Shown: positions 35,959 through 46,413 of the stretch, piece by piece
Layout of the letters: every line of letters starts with the position of its first letter
How positions within the stretch are numbered: the stretch's first letter is position 1
Assembly (NCBI GenBank): GCA_016584305.1
Contig: JACEEZ010018309.1
Coordinates: forward strand, 87,501 to 151,500
DNA: 64,000 bases
Origin: Chionoecetes opilio
Taxonomy: Eukaryota > Arthropoda > Malacostraca > Decapoda > Majidae
Reading direction: 5' to 3'
Program-made: the position numbers and the translations under genes
The notes under the pieces: model-generated
Seen by the model: the letters and a program-made list of their open reading frames with translations, nothing else
What the model was told of the DNA's origin: nothing
Databases searched by the model: none

Positions 35959-37767
35959 ATATTTGATGGTACCCCCAAAACATCAATTTTCACTGTCCAT
36001 TTTTTGAGCTTTCCGGCGGACTTAATATAGGTCTGAAGGCAATTTCGAGGCCACACTTCTGATAGAGTTTTTTGAGCTCTACAACTTTGTCTTCAGTAAA
36101 AAAAATTCAATCTCGAACGTAAGTGGCTTTTCTGTGAGTGTAAAGTGTCACAAAGTGGCTTTCAGCTGAGCTACCTGGCGTCTGGCGGACTTAATGTAGG
36201 TCTGAAGGCAATTTTGAGGCCTACCTTCCGATAAAGTTTTTTAAGTTCTACAACTTTGTCATCAGTAAATGTTTTGAACATTTAGGACTTTCAGTCCTAA
36301 CTTCTGATCTTTTGGCGCTCGGTGGCATCTCTCCGTGAATCACTTAGTTCCTGTTGAGTTGGACGTCTAATAAACGACGTTGAAACAAGGCGATAATGTA
36401 TGTGAAGTGAGCTACATGGCGTCTGGCAGACTTAATGTAGGTCTGAAGGCAATTTAGAGGCAACACTTCCGATAAGAGTTTTTTGAGCTCTACAACTTTG
36501 TCTCCAGTGAATTTTTTTCAATCTCAAACGTAAATGGCTTTTTTGGAACAAAAACCCCCCTGACACTGGCGGTGCAGGGCAGTGTCAGGGGGGTTTTTGT
36601 TCCAAAAAAGCCATTTACGTTTGAGATTGAAAAAAATTCACTGGAGACAAAGTTGTAGAGCTCAAAAAACTCTTATCGGAAGTGTTGCCTCTAAATTGCC
36701 TTCAGACCTACATTAAGTCTGCCAGACGCCATGTAGCTCACTTCACATACATTATCGCCTTGTTTCAACGTCGTTTATTAGACGTCCAACTCAACAGGAA
36801 CTAAGTGATTCACGGAGAGATGCCACCGAGCGCCAAAAGATCAGAAGTTAGGACTGAAAGTCCTAAATGTTCAAAACATTTACTGATGACAAAGTTGTAG
36901 AACTTAAAAAACTTTATCAGAAGGTAGGCCTCAAAATTGCCTTCAGACCTACATTAAGTCCGCCAGACGCCAGGTAGCTCAGCTGAAAGCCACTTTGTGA
37001 CACTTTACACTCACAGAAAAGCCACTTACGTTCGAGATTGAATTTTTTTTACTGAAGACAAAGTTGTAGAGCTCAAAAAACTCTATCGGAATTGTGGCCT
37101 GAAATTGCCTTCAGACCTATATTAAGTCCGCCAGACGCCGGAAAGCTAAAAAAAATGGACAGTGAAAATTGATGTTTTGGGGGTACAATCAAATATGGGT
37201 CCCAAATGGACAGTGCATTCAAGTTTATTCACTGCTACCAGTTGATTTCCACTTCAGGGGATCCCACACGTATCTGTAGGTACATTATTCATGCATCTGG
37301 AGACCAAAGACCTACACTGCCCGAAATCGGTGTGTCGCGAAATCGCGAAATTCGAAATTTGAGGGTACCCTACTTCAAGAGCAATTTTGAGAAAAGTTCC
37401 AAGTAGAATTTTGTAAGAAATGGGTTTTTGAAATCCTGAGACATTGCCCTCTTAGAAACAACTCACAGACCTTTTGGCAAATGAAACATAACAAACACCC
37501 CCTCAGCTCTGGGACTGCTACCTGCGTGTACATGTTCAGCCAGCAACATGACTATTTACTTATCGCATACATGCTAAAAAATAAAAATGGCTGATGAGCA
37601 GTGCTGAATGAAGATAATGAATAGTGAGTGTGTTCTGGTGTGAAAATGACTGTATATCGGACAACAGTTTTGGTGGTCTGTATTTTTTTTTTTTTCTTAG
37701 AAATTTCCTTCCCAAATCAGGGTGCGGCTTCCAAGATGCAGCGTCTTATAAGCCGTAAAATACGGTA

Positions 37768-38494
37768 ATTAAGAAAAACTTGTTTGTAGTGAAGATCGTC
37801 AGATTTATTAAGAGATTTGCAGAAGTTTTCTTTGTTTTTGTCATTCAAACCATCACACTATGATCACTATGATGTTCCTTCAAGATACAGTAATGATAAG
37901 TTGTTATTAGCTAATGATGGGGAGACAATGGTCAAGAGGTTAAGCACCATCCCAGGTGAACACTCGAGGATGAGGCTGCGAGCAGGTTTTCATTTATATA
38001 AAGAGAAAGGACATCACTAGATTTAATACTATCATGTCATCCTTTCTCATTGGCTGGCGGCTCACACCAGGAGTGGGGTGGATTATTTTGTTTTTTGACA
38101 GGTGAAGGCTTTCCAGTAATAAGCTGACTGCTAACAGTTGTGCATATTCATTTATTTTATATAGATTAAAGACCTTATTGCCAGTAAAAAAAGACAAACA
38201 AACTACCTACCTTCCCAGAGTGCAAGAGTAGTGTTTGAGGGTGTTGTAGGTGGGAAGAGAGATTTTTAAGCTGGCGCGTCGCTTTCCTCTTTTTGACATT
38301 GTAAGTACAAATACTTTGTACTGTACTTTTGATTTGTATGTATAAATCTGTCTGTCAGGGAGTTTTGCTCGGGAGAAAGTGCCTAAACTTTGTATTCCTA
38401 TCAGCTTTGGTTTAGAATTAAGATGATTTAATGGTAGGTAATAAAATTACTTTACCCTTACTTTACAACATAAAGATCAACAGGAAAGTCTTGC
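37768..38494. other. No gene seen
   Basis: AT-rich. A tRNA-like phrase GGTCAAGAGGTTAAGCACCA at about 37930 could be a decayed SINE head but lacks a B box. Confidence 0.35.
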
Positions 38495-38498
38495 TTAC

Positions 38499-38627
38499 CT
38501 TTGGCCCAAAGAAGGAACTACTGAGGAGCCTCCTGCTGTTCTTGCTGCGTTGACTGTGGAGACATTTCCAGCACCATGAATTTCCACAGATGCTGGTGTA
38601 AGACTTCTGCTGTTTGTGTCTGTAATC
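38499..38627 (-). CDS. Candidate internal coding exon (unidentified gene)
   Basis: On the minus strand, acceptor CTTTATTGCAG ends at 38628. It is followed by 129 nt open in one frame (TDTNSRSLTPASVEIHGAGN, VSTVNAARTAGGSSVVPSLG) and donor CCAAAG|GTAAGCAAG at 38499/38498. Length is a multiple of three and both splice sites match consensus well. The S/T/A/V-rich peptide resembles no domain I know. Neighbouring exons were not found, so it could be a cryptic exon. Confidence 0.35.
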
Positions 38628-39229
38628 CTGCAATAAAGATGAAATGTTTTACATATTCCATTTATTTTTACTTTAATATTTCTGTAGGCCCTGTAAGCAT
38701 AAGTCTTTGGGGAGCCACAGCCCACGATACTGTGGTCTAAACTAGTCTGATGTAATTAGTCCTGGTGCTTGATCCTTATAGGCAACCCAGATACACAGGC
38801 AGAGGAGGGATTGAAGTGGCAAGTGGTGAGAAAGGTTCAGGAAGAAAAGAGAACTGATGAAAAATGAGGGGGAGAATGTATCTCAAAATTTTAGGGAAAA
38901 TCTAAAGCAATTTTGGAAAGCACTGAATACGTAAGAAGGGTAAGGAAGTAGCATTAGGGGTAATCCCGGGTACAAATAGAGAAGTGTTAGAATGGGGATG
39001 CAGTGAAAAGGTGGAGAGAGCAGCTACTTTAAAAGTGAAATAAAAATATTAAGAGAAGCAGAGATCTAGACTTTAGTTCAAGGAGGGGTTGAGGCTTGAG
39101 GATTATGGAGAGATTGATGAAGTGCCATGAAGATGATGAAGTGTGGAAGTCACCAAATTGTATGAAATCAAATCAGAATTGCGCAAGAAAGAACATTGTG
39201 TTATAAAGTGGTTGGTCAGATTATCTAAA

Positions 39230-39435
39230 GATATTGGGAACGAAGAATGGTACACAAAGACCAATACGAGGCATATATTGTACCAATACAATTGTGTAAG
39301 GCCAATGGAATTAAAAGGAACTTTACAATTCACAGAAGTAGAAGCTTACTTAGCATATCAAGAGAGCTTTTTAGTAGAGTATTAATTGAAATGATGCTGG
39401 AGAGAGCAGACAAAGGAGTGGTAAGACCCTAGGGC
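39230..39435 (+). pseudogene. Possible decayed RT fragment
   Basis: The frame gives ANGIKRNFTIHRSRSLLSIS, RELFSRVLIEMMLERADKGV, reminiscent of the LINE RT segment '..YRGISLLS.PGK.F.RVLIERM'. No other RT motif follows, so this is tentative. Confidence 0.3.
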
Positions 39436-39995
39436 AAGAATGGAGGAGGAGTAATCCAAGCTAGGTGCACATCACGAGTAGGTGACACTGGGCTATGGCT
39501 GGGCACCAATCTGGGGGTATCACTAGTTGGCAAAAAAAATTCATATAGACTATATGTATGTGTGACTTTCAATACACATGTAAACATTATAAAATTATAC
39601 ACACACAAAAAGTGGAAAACTACGTTACAAAATTCATTGCATACAATTTGGCCATCTCTCAAATAAGTAGGTGGCAAATGTAATATGTGTATAAAAACAT
39701 CTAAAAGGAGTTTAGGAAATTCAAATTGTGAAGTTCTTTTAAAGTTCTGTTGTAACTGTAGGTTGTGTAAAAGTTTAAGCTTGTTATTATCTTTTAAAGG
39801 TTTGTAATATGTCTCGAGCGTTTTCTAAAAAAAAACTTTTTGTAGCATGCCACCCCACTTGCTTGGGAGCAGAACAGTTGTATGAATCCTGTAATGAAGA
39901 TTTTAAAAATGCTATATGTTACATTTTCTTCTACTTTGTTCCATGTCAGCCGTGAAGCAGAGAGAGAACAAAAATCTGATTAGACATTGCATATA

Positions 39996-40514
39996 CCGTA
40001 TATGGCTGCGTATAAGACGACTCGGTGTATAAGACGACCCCAAAAATTTCTAGTAAAAACGTAGGTTTTGGGCTATACTTGCCGTATAAGACTACCCTCC
40101 AAGGTAGACCACTCAGCTTATACAAGGTTAGGTACAAACAGTACATATGGTGGTCTTAAAATGTATGCCTTGGTGAGCACACCGAGTCCTGGGGATGTCC
40201 TGGTGCCGTCACGGGCGTGCTGGTGACCTGTGGTGCCGTCACGGGCGTGCTGGTGACCTGTGGTGCCATCACGGCCGTGCTGGTGACCTGTGGTGCCGTC
40301 ACGGGCGTGCTGGTGACCTCAAAGTGTTGTTGTGGTCGTGGCGCGAGATTGAGCTTGACCACCATGACCAAGACAAGACGACATGTACGGGACAACGTCC
40401 CTTACACCACAGGATTTAAGGTTCACATTTTATACTGGGCGTATAAGACAAACCCCAATTTTCGTGGCTATTTTTTTAAGGTTAAAAGGTCGTCTTATAC
40501 GCAGCCATATACGG
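39996..40514. mobile_element. MITE with perfect 25-bp TIRs and an internal 30-bp tandem repeat
   Basis: Ends CCGTATATGGCTGCGTATAA (39996) and TTATACGCAGCCATATACGG (to 40514) are exact inverted repeats (25 bp including GACGA/TCGTC), with TA on both flanks (39994-39995, 40515-40516). Internal TATAAGACGACCCC / GACAAACCCCAATTTT blocks are subterminal repeats. The TIR style is shared with the larger element at 31949-37765. Confidence 0.85.
40201..40320 (+). repeat. 30-bp tandem repeat, four copies
   Basis: TGGTGCCGTCACGGGCGTGC-TGGTGACCTG repeated four times with exact 30-bp period and single substitutions in unit 3 (CATCACGGCC). The period is divisible by three, so open frames through it are trivial. 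Confidence 0.95.
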
Positions 40515-41423
40515 TACATACGTCTCGTTTAGCCTATACTTAGCCTAGTCTGTTCCTAGGATCGCCCTTGGGGGGGGGGGGGGGGGCGCCACAGCAGACA
40601 TCTCTGTGCACACATCCCTGCACCTGAACCCTGCAAGTTCCTGATAAGATGGGATGAGGGAAATAATGAGATAAATAAAGTCCCTTTTAAGATACGGGTT
40701 TAAAGATAACTTTTTGAAAGATGCAGTGACATGAATTGCCACCTCTACGTGAGACGCAAGGGGCCGGGGCACGAGCAACACGGGTGCATGTAGGCCTGAC
40801 CCTTCAACATAGGCGAGACACTACTCCCGGAAACATGGCACACAGACCTGCTACATCAACAGTCTTATAAGGGAGTTTTGTACTGAAGTGAAATGGATAC
40901 TAGACAAATGGGACATAACCCCATGTGAATAAAGAGAGAGAAAATACAGCACGCTGACCAATGTAAATGGAGACTCCTCGGACATTTGCCACTTTTGCAA
41001 TTTTCAGAAACAAGCGTAAGCAAGACGTCTTTCCCCTGGGCTCTAATTCATATTTAGTTTAATCTTCTCAGGTGAAGACAACAGTACACATCACCATCTA
41101 AGTCCTTGCACCTGATTGGATTTAGCCATAAAAAGTATGCATCTAAATTAATACCAACAAAGTACAATGGATTTAAGAACATTCAAACCCTGTATACCCC
41201 GCCGGGTCCTCCAAGACTCCACCTCCCATCACAGCTTCTCAAGGCACATCCCTCTGGGTCCGTAGTGCTTGGCCAGGTGGGTGCATGTCCCCTTGTAGCC
41301 ACTGAGGAAAATGGATACGAGACATAAAAGCATGGATACAGAATGGAGTGTATGTATGTATGAACCCTTCAGGGACTGTTCCAGGAAAATTGTTGAGGGA
41401 TATTTAAAATATAAGTTTCTATA

Positions 41424-42144
41424 TCTATAATAATATAAGCGAAAGTGTGTGTGTGTGTGTGTGTGTGTGTATAGGTTCTGTCCCCCGTGGCGGAATCCCA
41501 TCATATGGCACAGTTTTGGAACCAGGTTGACCAGGGGAAGGTTTTAAGCTCACTTATGGGATGATCCGATCACTTTTTTTTCTTTTTTTATTTTTAGTAG
41601 CGTATTAGCGAGAATTGTGAAAAAAAAAGTGGGTTGCGAGAATTGAGGAAACCTTGATGTAGGGTGATGGGTAATGGGTGAGTGAATGGGTGGGGTGATG
41701 GGTAATGGGTGTGGGGTGATGGGTGAGTGAATGGGTGGGGGGTGATGGGTTGGGGGTGAAGAATTGTGAGAAAAAAAAGTGAGTTGCGAGAATTGAGGAA
41801 ACCCTGATGTAGGGTGATGGGTAATGGGTGAGTGAATGGGTGGGGTGATGGGTAATGGGTGTGGGGTGATGGGTGAGTGAAGGGGTGGGGGGTGATGGGT
41901 TGGGGGTGATGGGTGATGGGTGAGGGAATAGGTGGGGGGTGATGAGTAATGGGTGAGTGGTGATGGGTAATGGGTGAGTGAATGGGTGGGGGGTGATGGG
42001 TAATGGGTGAGTGAATGGGTTGGGGGTTCAGGAAAGTTAGAAGGGGCTATCTGCAGAGTTTGTGTTTGGTGGGCCAAAGGCCCACCAATAGCCCTCCACA
42101 AGAGCTAGCCAAAAAGTCCGCCCGGAGGGCGGCTTTGCGGCTAG
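41424..42144 (+). mobile_element. Non-autonomous Helitron, copy 3
   Basis: 5' TCTATAATAATATAAGCGAA; 3' hairpin CCGCCCGGAGGGCGG, then CTTTGCGG and CTAG (42141-42144), then T. The inner minisatellite is partly duplicated, because the block GAATTGTGAGAAAAAAAAGT...AACCCTGATGTAGGG appears twice (41607 and 41761). Compared with copy 1, the GGCCCACCA block is shorter. It ends about 80 bp from the poly(A) signal of the TBC1D7-like transcript. Confidence 0.85.
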
Positions 42145-42221
42145 TGGATCTATAAATCAGTAATAGAGAAAGTGCTGATGAAAGGATGTGGTTACACAGA
42201 CCTAAGTAGCCATTGAATCTC

Positions 42222-42227
42222 TTTATT
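42222..42227 (-). terminator. AATAAA polyadenylation signal for the TBC1D7-like transcript
   Basis: TTTATT on the plus strand reads AATAAA on the minus strand, about 260 nt downstream of the stop at 42489. It is the first canonical signal in this direction. Confidence 0.5.
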
Positions 42228-42488
42228 GTTTTTTTCCCCAGACATAAGTAGGCGTGTACAACACACCGTCAGTTCCCTCACAGGGCGTCAGAAGCAGAAC
42301 TATCCACAAAGGACAACTGCCCACACAAGCAAAACAATTAAGTAAAAAAAAAAAAAAAAATATATAAGTTTTATAAGATTGTTATGGATTTCAGGATCAA
42401 CAGTTCAGATCACACACACCCAACTTAGGCTTCCTGAAACACCCTAACACCACACTGACTCCCGAGGGTCTTTGTACAGCCCCCACAC

Positions 42489-43463
42489 TCACTGCTTGCG
42501 GTCCACTACTGCCTTGAGCCACTGTTCCAGGGCTGTCGCCACCACCATCTCTGCCTCCTCCTTGCGCATGCCGCTGAGCACACTCTTGACGCCCGTGGCA
42601 GTGGTGGCAATGGTGAGGGGCTGGTGGAGGTGGAGGAGGAGAGCAGCTGTGAGGCAGCCTAGCAGACCAAAGGCTCCTGCCACTACCTTGTCCAGGACCT
42701 TCTCCATGGCACTATCAGGAAATATATCAAAGAACAAGCTGAGGCAGAGATCCATGAGGAGGCCACTGGAGAAGACGTTAATGCGCACCAGGTGGGAGTG
42801 AAGGGCCTGGTGCTCCCGCCGCAGAGTGCCCGCTGCCTCTTTCACGGCAGCGGCAACGGCTTCCCGGTTGTCCCTGAGCAGAGACCACACAGCCGAGCTC
42901 ACCCAAAACACATCCACGGGGCAGTCCATCAGGCCGGCAGTCTTGCGCACGATGGCCAGATATTGTTGACTCTCGGGCTGCCGCAGGAGCTCCCCCGGCG
43001 GGTGCAGCAGCAGCCCACGACTCACCAGCCACATGAAGAGTTGGTCCTCTGGCCAGGGTGCATCGGGTCTGGATCCAGTGCGACGGGGGTGATGGTAGTA
43101 GTTGTGATTGTTGTATTCGTAGTGGCCATCACAGGCAGATGTAAGAGCACTTACATCCATGTAGCCAGTTAGGCCCAGAGAAGAGACGGCACGCCACAGC
43201 TCTTCGTAGGTCAGGCGCTGCTGCTGCCGCACATAGTCGTGAGACTCTGCATGGCGCGGCACCACCTGCAGCAACAACTTCCACACCAGGTGGCGGTGAG
43301 CGGCCGGCACAGCAGAACGGCAACAGAAGGTGGCCAGACGCACCACATCTAGTGGCTGTTCTTTCAGCAGGGCCTCCAGTGCTCGCTTCTCCTCCACCTC
43401 CCGCAGCCCAACCTTCTTGTACTTCTTGTAGAACTGTGACCGGAAGTTCTTCTCGTCCCCCAT
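42489..43463 (-). CDS. TBC1D7: TBC1D7-like protein (third subunit of the TSC complex), intronless ORF
   Basis: 324 codons, ATG at 43463. TBC1D7 is the small TBC-domain subunit that stabilises TSC1-TSC2, the GAP complex for Rheb that restrains mTORC1 at lysosomes. Seen: N-terminal NFRSQFYKKYKKVGLREVEE and KRALEALLKEQPLDVVRLAT; then HRHLVWKLLLQVVPRHAESH, the R-x-L-V-W-K-x-L-L motif starting the TBC fold; a variable insert (about residues 115-150, H/Y/N-rich); and C-terminal SAMEKVLDKVVAGAFGLLGC matching the 'W/L-DKVVSG..K' helix. Length is near the family's roughly 293 aa. No intron interrupts it. The ATG lies 11 nt after the stop of the SKA2-like ORF in a different frame, implying one dicistronic mRNA or alternative transcripts. 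Known catalytic TBC residues are not fully kept in TBC1D7, so no GAP activity is claimed. Confidence 0.88.
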   Translation of the reverse strand: MGDEKNFRSQFYKKYKKVGLREVEEKRALEALLKEQPLDVVRLATFCCRSAVPAAHRHLVWKLLLQVVPRHAESHDYVRQQQRLTYEELWRAVSSLGLTGYMDVSALTSACDGHYEYNNHNYYHHPRRTGSRPDAPWPEDQLFMWLVSRGLLLHPPGELLRQPESQQYLAIVRKTAGLMDCPVDVFWVSSAVWSLLRDNREAVAAAVKEAAGTLRREHQALHSHLVRINVFSSGLLMDLCLSLFFDIFPDSAMEKVLDKVVAGAFGLLGCLTAALLLHLHQPLTIATTATGVKSVLSGMRKEEAEMVVATALEQWLKAVVDRKQ

Positions 43464-43474
43464 GATCCCCGAAC

Positions 43475-43678
43475 TTAAGGAGCTGCTTCTCCCCCTTGCT
43501 GCTGATGCTGGCCCACTATACCACTGAGGTCATCAAACTGGCTGCACAGCGTCTTGAGTTGTGTCCCCACCGTGGACATGGCTTCTTGCTGCTGCTTCTG
43601 GATTTCCTCCACTTCTGAGGCCAGCTGTTCAAGGTCCTTCCTCAGACCTTGCACACTGCCCACCACGCGACTGGGTAC
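43475..43678 (-). CDS. SKA2-like protein, exon 2 (C-terminal 67 codons)
   Basis: Acceptor GTCCTTTCAG|GTACCC (exon starts 43678, phase 0), reading VPSRVVGSVQGLRKDLEQLA, SEVEEIQKQQQEAMSTVGTQ, LKTLCSQFDDLSGIVGQHQQ, QGGEAAP and TAA at 43475-43477. It is a heptad-rich coiled coil without membrane or zinc motifs. Joined to exon 1 at 45125-45241 it gives a 106-aa protein, close to SKA2 (about 120 aa), a small coiled-coil subunit of the Ska complex that couples kinetochores to microtubules. The C-terminal half alone could fit other small coiled-coil proteins; the call rests on exon 1. Confidence 0.65.
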   Translation of the reverse strand, partial: VPSRVVGSVQGLRKDLEQLASEVEEIQKQQQEAMSTVGTQLKTLCSQFDDLSGIVGQHQQQGGEAAP

Positions 43679-45124
43679 CTGAAAGGACATCCCCCTTCAG
43701 GCTTCCATTCTTTCTCTGTCCGACAGGCTGATGCAGACACTTACCGGGCCCAACAGCCTCGTCACAATAACAACATCCGCCAAACACCATCACATAGAGT
43801 AGGATATTTCTGGAATTATTTGTGTCTAAACTTTCACCCTCTATTTGCAAGGGTTAGGTGTAGTATAAGAAAATTTAGAGTTAATATATCTAATCAATAG
43901 GGCTTTCAATTCATGCTAGGGGACACCTGTATGGAAAACATCTATTGTGAGAAACTATGCTCTTTGAAAATATAACAAACGAAAAAGTTCATCAAAACAT
44001 TCAAACTAAGAGATGAGGATGATTAGATGGATTTGTGTTGCATTTTTAAATGGTAGGCCTGACATTAAGAGACAGGCATCATGAACTGAGATACAATGTG
44101 GCTTTATTGCATTGTGCTATGATGGCAAAGTACAGGTTTATAAGGTTTCGACACACAGAAAGGATTGGACGTTATGATGGTTGGATGAAGAGGGCATAAG
44201 CTACAACTGGAAAAGTGTCTCAACAAGCCACCTAAAGATAACATTTGAAGTGAAATAAGTGGGTGGTTAGCTGGGAAAAGTCATTCAGGCTGATAGCCTT
44301 CAGAAAACAGCCCCCACTCATGAGGCATAGCAGATTGTGGCAGTTAATTGACAATATCTCCCCACCGTTATCAGACGGCAAACCCCCCCAAAAAATATAT
44401 TCCTTAAAAATTGGTACAATTTACCAGGGGTTCGCCATGTATGGCGAGTAAAGACCAAAGCACCACTATAACTTGAAAATTTTGTGTTTATCTTAAAAGC
44501 CCCGTCATTTTGTACACCAGCACATACAATACTAGTGCTTGACTCTGCTTCAAGTGTATCTCTTGTACATTACTGCTACAAATACTCTTATATTAGGGTA
44601 ATATAACCTTAACTACCAAATGATGTGTAAACTACCATAAACAACGATGGCAAATGGCTGCTGGAAGTCTGCACCTCAGTGGTGTGTGATGTGCCATAAA
44701 TACACATGTCATATTCTGCATATAAAGTGATTCTGGTAAAAGACTCGGAAGTAATGTTGAGTGAATGATGTGGAATGAATGTAAGAGCTCATCATCCAAG
44801 AAGGCTGTATACTATCTGTAAATAATTAGTTGCTCGCCTTCAACACTGCCAGACCATTTATGCCACTGACTAGACACGGGAAAACATTAAGCCTGTGTAA
44901 TGGTGACAAAATGTGCTGCTGCTTGGGCAATAACAAAGCTGAGGGTTGCAGTGTTGAGCTAACCGAAAAAACAAATATTCACTAAACATGCAAACGCATA
45001 CATTTCACTGGCATGTTTCTACACTCCCACTACTCTACGAAAGGAGTTACAGTAATGGCAAGCAAGTCATATTTTCAACAGCTATCACACATGCGAGGAC
45101 AGTGTAGGTGTGCCGGAGACCTAC
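43679..45124 (-). other. Intron of the SKA2-like gene (1446 nt)
   Basis: Donor GCTCAG|GTAGGT (45125/45124) and acceptor CCTTTCAG (43679-43680) on the minus strand, phase 0. AT-rich and without recognisable elements; short ORFs inside are not supported. Confidence 0.65.
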
Positions 45125-45241
45125 CTGAGCACTGGTATGGTGGCCCTCAGTCAGTGCCTTGTACTCGTAGTCCACCTTGCAGGACAGTGCATCAAGGTCA
45201 GCCTCTGCTTTGCCAAACTGCAAAGTGACAAGCTGTGTCAT
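45125..45241 (-). CDS. SKA2-like protein, exon 1 (N-terminal 39 codons)
   Basis: ATG at 45241, reading MTQLVTLQFGKAEADLDALS, CKVDYEYKALTEGHHTSAQ, then donor CAG|GTAGGT. The core F-x-K-A-E-x-D-L-D...x-Y-E-x-K matches the most conserved N-terminal helix of SKA2 (family pattern L...F.KAE.DLD.....EYE.K). If the ATG is the true start the protein is about 3 residues shorter than human at this end; an acceptor-like ...GACAATAG precedes it, so an upstream non-coding exon is possible. SKA2 identity is inference from this motif, length and coiled coil. Confidence 0.6.
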
Positions 45242-45319
45242 CTATTGTCTGATCTGCATACTAAGTGTGCAGTACTTGCATCGCTGACTTTGCTTTCACC
45301 TCCCTATAGACACATATAA

Positions 45320-45900
45320 TGCAAACATCTGCATATGGTCAGCCTACTTTCCCTTTTTATCAAAACCTCTTGAGCCTAAACTATCCTTGGCAATAACCAA
45401 AAAGATTATGAATATATTGTCACCAACAATATCACCGCTACACTTATGTTGCTACTATATGCTTGCCATGATGTGAGTAGGTAAGTGAGTTCCATGGAGC
45501 ATCCTCATACACCAAAATTCTCGAGCATCGAAGGGTTTAATCCAAGAGATGAATGGAGATGTGTCCCTCAACACCAACAACACTGACTCATAACTGTGTT
45601 CTCTAATAGGTAAAGGCATACATATAAACAACACTGGAAAGATAATGCTGCATTAAGTGATGTAAATGTATGCATATGTCATTCAGACATTGTAAGTGGG
45701 TGTATCAGCAGAATGTGGCTCTCTAGTCCCCCCCCCCCCTACCAGGAAAGAATACTAGGTAAAAGTACCCTGCAATTATTCCATTGCGCCACACCCAACC
45801 ACTTGCTATACACACATGGTTTTCTGAGATACTTTTACCCAGGTGTTCAGAATGCCTTTAATATTTGTGTAATGGTTCAAATAGCCTAGAATACAGCTCG
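45320..45900. other. No gene identified; possible promoter side of the SKA2-like gene
   Basis: Contains a C9 run (45730) and no recognisable TE. A transcription start for the SKA2-like gene should be here or further right, but no TATA/Inr arrangement is convincing. Confidence 0.3.
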
Positions 45901-45914
45901 CCAAGCAGATATCA

Positions 45915-46035
45915 GTTTGGTCTAATGTTACCATGCCCGCTTGTGGTGGCGCGACTTCTCAGGAGGGATGGGTTCGAACCCCACCAATAATGGGCCACCA
46001 TGGTCAGTATATAAAAATATGAAATAAGATTTATT
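45915..46035 (+). mobile_element. tRNA-derived SINE fragment
   Basis: A perfect B box (GGTTCGAACCCC, 45972-45983) follows an A-box-like TGGTCTAATG...GCGCGACTTCTCAG segment. The tail TATAAAAATATGAAATAAGA is AT-rich. It lacks the closed acceptor stem of a functional tRNA. Confidence 0.5.
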
Positions 46036-46413
46036 CCCCGAATTGTGATTGTTATCCTGTCAGTTCGTCTGTGGAAGGATTCTTCTGCTGGGATTCAAAA
46101 GGGTTAATTGTGGGCCCAGGGCAGTGTAACGCTCTGTCGGTCTTGTCAACTGTCTATGGATCAATACATTGGCTCCCTGTTTCACCGTCCTCTTGACCAG
46201 TCGTGAACTTTGGATACTTGTCATGATGGCTGCCACCCTCGGCATCCCCTTCAGAATAGCATCACAACGACAGAAGAGGGAAGAAAAGGAAGAAGTTTAG
46301 AGAGAGTGCAGGGTTCAAGTGGCCGTCCGCAGTATTCAGGCATTACATTTGGACTGCTTAAAGCCTTGCGACTGAAATGCAGAAAGATAGACCCACTATT
46401 CTAACAAGAACAT

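Larger units (their letters stand above)
32764..37516. repeat. Long foldback (palindromic) element with two retrotransposon insertions in its left arm
   Basis: The right arm 36580-37516 is the reverse complement of a left arm now in three pieces: 32764-33042, 34426-34467 and 35968-36568 (about 920 nt net against 937 nt). The loop is 11 nt (36569-36579), inside TGACACTG...CAGTGTCA. Outer ends read AGTCCCAGAGCTGAGGGGGT and ACCCCCTCAGCTCTGGGACT. Inside each arm a roughly 110-bp motif (CTTAATGTAGGTCTGAAGGC ... CTACAACTTTGTC) occurs three times. Arms look nearly identical by eye, so formation or gene conversion was recent. No ORF belongs to the foldback. Confidence 0.9.
31949..37765. mobile_element. 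TA-flanked TIR DNA transposon that hosts a nest of other elements
   Basis: The left terminus CCGTATTTTACGGCTTATAA (31949) and right terminus TTATAAGCCGTAAAATACGG (to 37765) are perfect inverted repeats of about 23 bp, extending more loosely through a CTTCCAAGA/TCTTGGAAG block. TA dinucleotides flank both ends (31947-31948, 37766-37767), as in Tc1/mariner-like insertion. No transposase ORF belongs to it; the 5.8-kb interior is a foldback plus later insertions. The same TIR style occurs at 39996-40514. Confidence 0.7.

Noticed and set aside
40201..40320. CRISPR-like array
   Set aside because: Contiguous 30-bp tandem repeats without spacers, inside a MITE in a eukaryotic genome.
45915..46035. 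Functional tRNA gene
   Set aside because: A good B box but no cloverleaf or acceptor pairing; fits a SINE head. The same applies at 48440-48752, 29143 and 11069.
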